64,000 nt of DNA from Gemmiger sp. An194 (GTDB taxonomy: Bacteria; Bacillota; Clostridia; Oscillospirales; Ruminococcaceae), in NCBI RefSeq assembly GCF_002160145.1, contig NZ_NFKA01000001.1, positions 62,001-126,000 on the forward strand. Direction: 5' to 3'. Position 1 is the first letter of the stretch. Each line of letters begins with the position of its first letter. Below, piece by piece: positions 59,405 to 64,000 of this stretch. A program made the translations under genes and the position numbers. The notes beneath the pieces were generated by a model. The model saw nothing but the letters and a program-made list of their open reading frames with translations, was not told the DNA's origin and ran no database searches.

Positions 59405-60268
59405 TTAGGCCTTGTTCACGCTGCCGAACAGCTCCATCTTCTCCTTAACGGTGGCCTTGATGGCCTCGAAGCCGGGGGCCAGCAGCTTACGGGGATCGAA
59501 GCCCTTGCCTTCCAGATCCTTGCCGGCCTCGATGTACTTACGGGTGGCGTCGGCGAAGGACAGCTGGCACTCGGTGTTCACGTTGATCTTGGAAACGCCC
59601 AGGCTGATGGCCTTCTTGATCATGTCGGCGGGGATGCCGGTGCCGCCGTGCAGAACCAGAGGAATGCCGTTGGTGGCCTCGTGGATCTTCTCCAGAGCCT
59701 CGAAGTCCAGACCCTTCCAGTTGGCGGGGTACTTGCCGTGGATGTTGCCGATGCCGGCAGCCAGGAAGTCAACGCCCAGGTCGGCGATCTTCTTGCACTC
59801 AGCGGGGTCAGCGATCTCGCCGGCGCCGATCACGCCGTCTTCCTCGCCGCCGATGGAGCCAACCTCAGCCTCGATGGACAGGCCCTTGGAGTGAGCCAGC
59901 TCAACCAGCTCGGTGGTCTTGGCAACGTTCTCGTCGATGGCGTAGTGGCTGCCGTCGAACATGATGCTGGAGAAGCCAGCCTCGATGCAGGCCTTGGCGC
60001 CCTCGTAGCTGCCGTGGTCCAGGTGCAGGGCAACAGGAACGGTGATGTTCAGGGTCTCGATCATGGCCTTAACCATAGCGGCTACGGTCTTGTAGCCGGT
60101 CATGTACTTGCCGGCACCCTCGGACACACCCAGGATCACAGGGCTGTTCAGCTCCTGCGCGGTGAGCAGGATGGCCTTGGTCCACTCCAGGTTGTTGATG
60201 TTGAACTGACCAACGGCATAGTGGCCGTCGCGGGCTTTGTTGAGCATTTCGGTTGCGCTTACCAGCAT
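59405..60268 (-). CDS. fba: Class II fructose-bisphosphate aldolase
   Basis: A 287-residue Zn-dependent aldolase of glycolysis. Catalytic and zinc motifs: VALHLDHGSYE (Asp and His near 80-85), IMFDGSHYAIDEN, EAEVGSIGGEEDG near 132-144, AAGIGNIHGKY (His near 178), and LVLHGGTGIP (His near 205). Length is that of the FbaA/GatY class. The start is the ATG at 60268, about nine bases after GGAGGT. Codons lean to high expression. Its promoter lies in the tail of the upstream glycosylase gene, and a terminator-like hairpin lies in its leader. Confidence 0.96.
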   Translation of the reverse strand: MLVSATEMLNKARDGHYAVGQFNINNLEWTKAILLTAQELNSPVILGVSEGAGKYMTGYKTVAAMVKAMIETLNITVPVALHLDHGSYEGAKACIEAGFSSIMFDGSHYAIDENVAKTTELVELAHSKGLSIEAEVGSIGGEEDGVIGAGEIADPAECKKIADLGVDFLAAGIGNIHGKYPANWKGLDFEALEKIHEATNGIPLVLHGGTGIPADMIKKAISLGVSKINVNTECQLSFADATRKYIEAGKDLEGKGFDPRKLLAPGFEAIKATVKEKMELFGSVNKA

Positions 60269-60290
60269 GATGATAATACCTCCATTTTCT

Positions 60291-60321
60291 CTCTTAAAAA
60301 AGCGCACCGTGAGCGGTGCGG
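60291..60321 (-). terminator. Terminator-like hairpin in the fba leader
   Basis: Minus strand: CGCACCG-CTCA-CGGTGCG (7-bp stem, near 60302-60319) followed by C and six T, between the fba promoter and its start codon. Possible attenuator. Confidence 0.6.
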
Positions 60322-60360
60322 GGGAATAAAAACATGGTGTTAAGTTTTTATCCTGCCAAC

Positions 60361-60389
60361 AGTATAACCCAACTTGCATGCAAAATCAA
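60361..60389 (-). promoter_or_regulatory. Promoter of fba
   Basis: Minus strand: TTGATT (60384-60389), 17-base spacer, TATACT (60361-60366). The -35 covers the stop codon of the glycosylase gene. Confidence 0.65.
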
Positions 60390-61240
60390 TTCCCGCTTGA
60401 TTGTTTGGTGTGCATTTTTCGCGCGGTTTTTTGTTTTTGGCCGCTGGGCAGATGGTGGCGGGCATAGTCGAAGATGAACTGCTGGGCGATGCCTGCGTGG
60501 CTGCGGCAGCAAACCGGCACGCCCCGGGGGAACAGCTGGCACATGGCCTTTTTCATCCACACATCCATGGGAACCGCCTTCCAGAAGGAAAGACTGTACA
60601 AAAGCACGCAGTCCGCCACCTTGGGGCCCACGCCCTTCACGGTCATCAGAATGGCCCGGGCGTTTTCCATGGGCATGGCGCGTAGGGCAGCTTCGTCGAT
60701 CTGGCCGCCGGCCACCCGGCGGGCCGCATCGATCAGGTATTCCGCCCTCCAGCCCGCCCGCAGAAAGGCCAGGTCCTCCGGCTCCAGCGCTGCCAGTGTT
60801 TCTGCACTGGGAAAGCCGTAGCCGCCGCCCTCCAGCGGCTGGCCCAGCCCGGTACACAGCCGCTCCACAATGGCCTTGATGCGGGGAATGTTGTTGTTCT
60901 GGCTGATGATGAAGGTGCACAGCGTCTCAAAAAAGGGCTGGCGCAGCACCCGGATGCCCGGCTTGTGACGCACGCACTCGGCCAGCATTTTGTTGCCGGA
61001 ACAGAATTTTTCCAGCAGGGCGGGATAGTCCAGATCCAGTGCAAAATAGTGCACCCAGAAATCCAGGTCAGTCTCCGACGCACCCTCCAGAATCAACGAA
61101 TTGCCCTCCATCCGTGCGGTGACGGAGCGGTTTTCCACAATGCCGTGCCAGGCCGCTCCGTCGGCCTGCCATCGGAATGCCTGGCCGCAGTCCAGGGTGG
61201 CGGCCAGGTCCATGCCGCCGCAGTTTTCCACAATGATCAA
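60386..61240 (-). CDS. OGG-type DNA glycosylase/AP lyase (8-oxoguanine family)
   Basis: A 284-residue HhH-GPD DNA repair protein. The N-terminal part is the OGG-type antiparallel sheet domain (about 1-110, TLDCGQAFRWQ). The C-terminal domain has the helix-hairpin-helix and catalytic pair: VKGVGPKVADCVLLYSL with the Lys nucleophile and AVPMDVWMKK with the catalytic Asp. It removes oxidised guanine from DNA. The start is the TTG at 61240, seven bases after GGAGGG; the first ATG is 36 bases further in and lacks a site. It likely shares no transcript with fba, whose promoter overlaps its end. Confidence 0.92.
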   Translation of the reverse strand: MIIVENCGGMDLAATLDCGQAFRWQADGAAWHGIVENRSVTARMEGNSLILEGASETDLDFWVHYFALDLDYPALLEKFCSGNKMLAECVRHKPGIRVLRQPFFETLCTFIISQNNNIPRIKAIVERLCTGLGQPLEGGGYGFPSAETLAALEPEDLAFLRAGWRAEYLIDAARRVAGGQIDEAALRAMPMENARAILMTVKGVGPKVADCVLLYSLSFWKAVPMDVWMKKAMCQLFPRGVPVCCRSHAGIAQQFIFDYARHHLPSGQKQKTARKMHTKQSSGN

Positions 61241-61749
61241 AGCATTCCCTCCTGACGGGTAAGAAATTTGCGGCTTTTGGCCGCTTGCTGGTAAAAAAAG
61301 AGAAAAAATCCGGCCCCATCCACAGGGTTTTGTCGAAAAAGAGCAGGACAAATTTCAGGTTCAACAGCCTGTTAAGAAGAAAACTTTCCACTGCAATGTT
61401 GAAAACCCGTTGGGAATTGTGAGAAAATGGCTCAAAACAGCCACTTGTCAACACTTTCAACAGGGTTTTCAACATGTGGAAATCTTTTTCGGGTTTACAA
61501 CTGGTATAACCGGCCCCGAAGGACGAATGAAAAAATTCCTCTTGCATTTTACCGCGTTTTGTGCGTTTGGAAAAGCCCCCGTCCGCCCAAACTTCACCGG
61601 GAAGGGGCGGCGCGGAGGCCGAAAAACTTGGCGTCAAACAGTGGCAAAAAACGCGGTATAGTGTTATACTTTAATTTACATGCGGGAAAAACCGCAAAAT
61701 ACAGCGATAACACGGCCCGTTTTGCGGGCTTCAAAAAAGGAGACGGCCC
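61241..61749. other. Non-coding stretch with DnaA-box-like nonamers
   Basis: About 510 bases between the divergent glycosylase and rlmB genes. 61316-61483 holds six nonamers close to TTATCCACA on both strands: CCATCCACA (61316), the complement of TTTTCAACA (61397-61405), TTGTCAACA (61445), CTTTCAACA (61454), TTTTCAACA (61466) and the complement of ATTTCCACA (61475-61483). The rest is mildly AT-rich and must contain the rlmB promoter near 61650. No dnaA, dnaN or rpmH in sight. Confidence 0.5.
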
Positions 61750-62610
61750 ATGCCTCAGAAGTTTGATAAAAAGTTCAGCCCCAACGCTCAGCGCCCCGGC
61801 CGGCGCCCCGGTTCTGCCCGCCCCGAAGGCGAGCGGCGCGCCCCCCGCGCGGAGGCTGAGGAGCCCTCGTCCAGCCTGGTCTACGGCAAGAATCCGGTGA
61901 CCGAGCTGCTGAAAAGCGGCGCGGGTGTGGATACGGTGCTGCTGGCCGATACCCTGCCCGAGGCGGTGGCCGCCTACTACACCGCCCTGGCCAAGGAGGC
62001 CGGTGCGGTGGCCAAGCGGGTGCATGCCAACAAGCTGCGTCTGACCTGCGGCACCGACAGCCACCAGGGCGTGGCTGCCTTTGCCAGCGCGGTGGAATAT
62101 GCCAGCCTGGAGCAGCTGCTGGACCTGGCGAAGGAAAAGGGCGAGCCTCCCTTCCTGGTTCTGTGCGACGGCGTGGAGGACCCCCACAACCTGGGTGCGA
62201 TCATCCGGTCGGCGCTGCTGTGCGGCGCTCACGGTGTGGTGATCCCCAAGCGCGGCGGCGCGGCCATCACCCCCACGGTGCTGAAGAGCAGCGCCGGCGC
62301 GGCGGCCCGTCTGCCGGTGGCCAGGGTGGCCAACATCGGCGAGAGCATTCGCCGCCTGAAGGACCAGGGCGTTTTCGTCTACTGTGCAGACATGGACGGT
62401 GTGCCCCTGCATCAGAATAACCTGACCGGCCCGGTGGCTTTGGTCATGGGCAGCGAGGGCCGGGGCGTGAGCCCGCTGGTGAAGAAGCTGTGCGACGGTG
62501 TGGTCAGCCTTTCCATGGCGGCCCGCGGCACCGGGGTGGACAGCTTCAACGTGAGCGTGGCGGCGGGCATCATCCTGTACGAGATCGCCCGTCAGCGCGG
62601 CCAGGGCTGA
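61750..62610 (+). CDS. rlmB: 23S rRNA (guanosine-2'-O-)-methyltransferase, SpoU/TrmH family
   Basis: A 286-residue protein. A basic Arg/Pro/Gly-rich N-tail (1-38) precedes a substrate-binding domain (about 42-120) and the knotted SPOUT methylase: motif 1 DPHNLGAIIRSA near 143-154, motif 2 MGSEGRGVS near 232-240, motif 3 SFNVSVAAGI near 264-273. RlmB methylates G2251 of 23S rRNA. AAAAGGAGA precedes the ATG. The two following genes may be in its operon. Confidence 0.93.
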   Translation: MPQKFDKKFSPNAQRPGRRPGSARPEGERRAPRAEAEEPSSSLVYGKNPVTELLKSGAGVDTVLLADTLPEAVAAYYTALAKEAGAVAKRVHANKLRLTCGTDSHQGVAAFASAVEYASLEQLLDLAKEKGEPPFLVLCDGVEDPHNLGAIIRSALLCGAHGVVIPKRGGAAITPTVLKSSAGAAARLPVARVANIGESIRRLKDQGVFVYCADMDGVPLHQNNLTGPVALVMGSEGRGVSPLVKKLCDGVVSLSMAARGTGVDSFNVSVAAGIILYEIARQRGQG

Positions 62611-62653
62611 ACAGAGCCCCGGCCAGCAACTAGCATACGGAGGAACAAAGAGC

Positions 62654-64000
62654 ATGGCGGATCAAAGAAATTCCAGCTCGGTGGATGATATCCTGGAGAC
62701 CCTGAAGCAGGGAAAGAGTGCCCCGGCGGGCGGCTCGGTGGAGGACATCCTGGCAGACCTGGGGCTGGAACAGAAGAAGGCGGCTCCGGCAGTGCATATG
62801 GAGCCGGAGACCCCGACCGCCCCGACGCATCGGACGGTCCAGAATTTCTGGCAGGAGCCCGCGCCGGAGCCTCAGAAGCAGCGCAGCCAGAGCCGGGCAA
62901 AACAAAAGCCCGCCAAGGCTGCGCCGCCGCCCCAGCAGGAGGAGCCCGCGGCGCCCCGCCTGTCCGACACGATCCAGATGGACAGCGACTTCCAGAAGTT
63001 TTTCAGCGAGAGCGTGGCAGTCATCCCGGATCTGGAGCAGGAGCAGCACCCCGGCTTTTTTGCCCGTTTTGTGGGCCGCAAAAAGAACGCGGAGGCCCAG
63101 GACGACGAGGAAGGCCTGGATGCGGAGGATTACTCCACTGAACTGAACACAACGGAAGAGGACGAGTCCGAGGAGCGGGCACCCAGGCGCCGCCGCTTCG
63201 GCTTCTGGCACAGATGGAATGAGGACGAGGAGGACGCAGCCGAGGAAGAAACCGGCGAGGAGCCGGAGGAGAGCCCGGAAGAGGAAGAGGAGCAGCCCGT
63301 CAAAGAGCGGGAGCCGTTCCGTCTGTTCCACCGGGAGCGCCGCGCCCAGCCGCAGGAGGAGCCGGCCTCCGGTACGGTGGAGCTGCCGCTGCCGGACCAG
63401 GCCCCGGCCCGCCCCACCCCCTGGGTGGATCAGGCGCCTACCCGGCCGATGGCCGAGCCCATAAAGCCTGTCCGGCCCCAGCCGGTGGGCACGGTGCAGA
63501 TCGAGCCGGTGGAAAACCCCGCGGCGGCAGTGAAGCCCGCAGAGCCTGTCCGGCCTCAGCCGGTGGGCACGGTACAGATCGAGCCGGTGGAAAGCCCCAC
63601 AGTGGAGGTGGAGCCCGCAGAGCCCGCCCGGTCTCAGCCGGTGGGTACGGTACAGATCGAGCCGGTGGAAAGCCCCACAGTGGAGGTGGAGCCCGCGGAG
63701 CCTGTCCGGCCCCAGCCGGAAGAGCCCGCAGTGGATGACACACCCACCCGGACTGCCCCGGAATCCGAAAAGCCCATCCAGCCTGCAGAAGCGGACCAGC
63801 CCACCATGGTGCTTCGGCCCGAAGAGCTGGAGCTGGACGAGCATCCCACCGGCTCGGTGCAGCTGGATGTGGAATGGGACAACGAGCCCGGTCCGGACGC
63901 CACCCGGGTGCTGAAGGACGATGCAGGCAAGGGCGGTGCGCCCCGTCTGCTGGGCGATGAAGCTCCCGGCGAGCCCTTTGCAGAGGAGCCCGGCCCGGAA
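62654..64000 (+). CDS. Long disordered acidic/Pro-rich protein with tandem repeats (3' end outside window)
   Basis: Open through the window end: 449 codons seen. It starts with two related short motifs, SSVDDILETLK (8-18) and GSVEDILADLGL (27-38), each followed by charged linker. Residues 170-260 are strongly acidic with Arg clusters (RRRRFGFWHRW), and 265-355 hold three tandem units of about 26 residues built on QPVGTVQIEPVE. There is no membrane segment or fold in the visible part. GGAGG precedes the ATG, 43 bases after rlmB, so it may be in one operon. Function not recognised; the missing C-terminus may hold a domain. Confidence 0.8.
   Translation, partial: MADQRNSSSVDDILETLKQGKSAPAGGSVEDILADLGLEQKKAAPAVHMEPETPTAPTHRTVQNFWQEPAPEPQKQRSQSRAKQKPAKAAPPPQQEEPAAPRLSDTIQMDSDFQKFFSESVAVIPDLEQEQHPGFFARFVGRKKNAEAQDDEEGLDAEDYSTELNTTEEDESEERAPRRRRFGFWHRWNEDEEDAAEEETGEEPEESPEEEEEQPVKEREPFRLFHRERRAQPQEEPASGTVELPLPDQAPARPTPWVDQAPTRPMAEPIKPVRPQPVGTVQIEPVENPAAAVKPAEPVRPQPVGTVQIEPVESPTVEVEPAEPARSQPVGTVQIEPVESPTVEVEPAEPVRPQPEEPAVDDTPTRTAPESEKPIQPAEADQPTMVLRPEELELDEHPTGSVQLDVEWDNEPGPDATRVLKDDAGKGGAPRLLGDEAPGEPFAEEPGPE
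63460..63720 (+). repeat. Tandem repeat in the disordered protein gene
   Basis: Three units of about 78 bases coding a shared core EP(V/A)RPQPVGTVQIEPVE. Units two and three are nearly identical in DNA, suggesting recent expansion. Confidence 0.8.

Overview
The window reads as chromosomal DNA of a GC-rich, low-motility type gut Firmicute, most likely of the Oscillospiraceae/Faecalibacterium-Gemmiger-Subdoligranulum neighbourhood. This is inference from four things: high GC with GCC/GTG/CTG codon preference, Shine-Dalgarno sites close to AGGAGG before almost every gene, Firmicute-type families (T-box thrS, RNase Y, BlaI/M56, SpoIID, SpoIIE, AbrB-type regulator with a Cys4 tail, EFR1 ferredoxin), and rho-independent terminators after most transcription units. 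I recognise 55 protein genes (two cut by the window ends) and one tRNA. I see no transposase, integrase, phage gene or CRISPR array.

Layout. 0-10 kb: end of a 3-hydroxyisobutyrate-dehydrogenase-like gene, a MATE exporter divergent from an AraC regulator, nagB, another AraC regulator divergent from an MsmK/UgpC sugar ABC ATPase, an SDR oxidoreductase, a YcxB-like membrane protein and a second MATE exporter. 10-20 kb: SpoIID, citrate synthase with a coupled membrane protein, a siroheme nitrite/sulfite reductase-like protein, a two-domain polyphosphate:AMP phosphotransferase, asparaginase, an ATPase-domain-only kinase-like protein and gap. 20-31 kb: AzlCD, a DUF2500-like protein, a GT-C-like membrane enzyme, a third MATE exporter, M32 carboxypeptidase, a GT2 glycosyltransferase, an Amidase_6-type membrane protein and Xaa-Pro aminopeptidase. 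31-40 kb: two G3E (CobW-like) GTPases in one operon, an AT-rich MmcQ/YjbR gene, RNase Y and T-box-controlled thrS fired from back-to-back promoters, then tRNA-Lys. 40-52 kb: two DUF3048 lipoproteins, an AEC transporter, a histidine phosphatase, an XRE regulator, an AbrB-type regulator, trpS, an MBOAT/SGNH acylation pair and gltX. 52-64 kb: SpoIIE, a Ser/Glu/Ala-repeat lipoprotein, a BlaI repressor with an M56 protease fused to an M23 peptidoglycan endopeptidase, an ECF sigma/anti-sigma pair, an EFR1 ferredoxin, fructose-bisphosphate aldolase, an OGG-type glycosylase, a non-coding stretch rich in DnaA-box-like nonamers, rlmB, and the start of a long disordered protein.

How it works together. 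Most of the window is housekeeping: glycolysis (gap, fba), three aminoacyl-tRNA synthetases, rRNA methylation, RNA decay, DNA repair and amino-sugar/sugar uptake. The accessory interest lies in the cell envelope and regulation. The strongest candidate for something undescribed is the BlaI-M56/M23 pair (54.7-57.0 kb), where the penicillin-sensor domain expected of a BlaR1-type protein is replaced by an apparently intact peptidoglycan hydrolase and where two operator-like palindromes flank the promoter. Next come the G3E GTPase pair with a five-unit His/Cys metal-binding repeat and an OB-like fusion, a short MITE-like repeat present in a full and an internally deleted copy, and terminator-like hairpins inside the 5' leaders of rny and fba.
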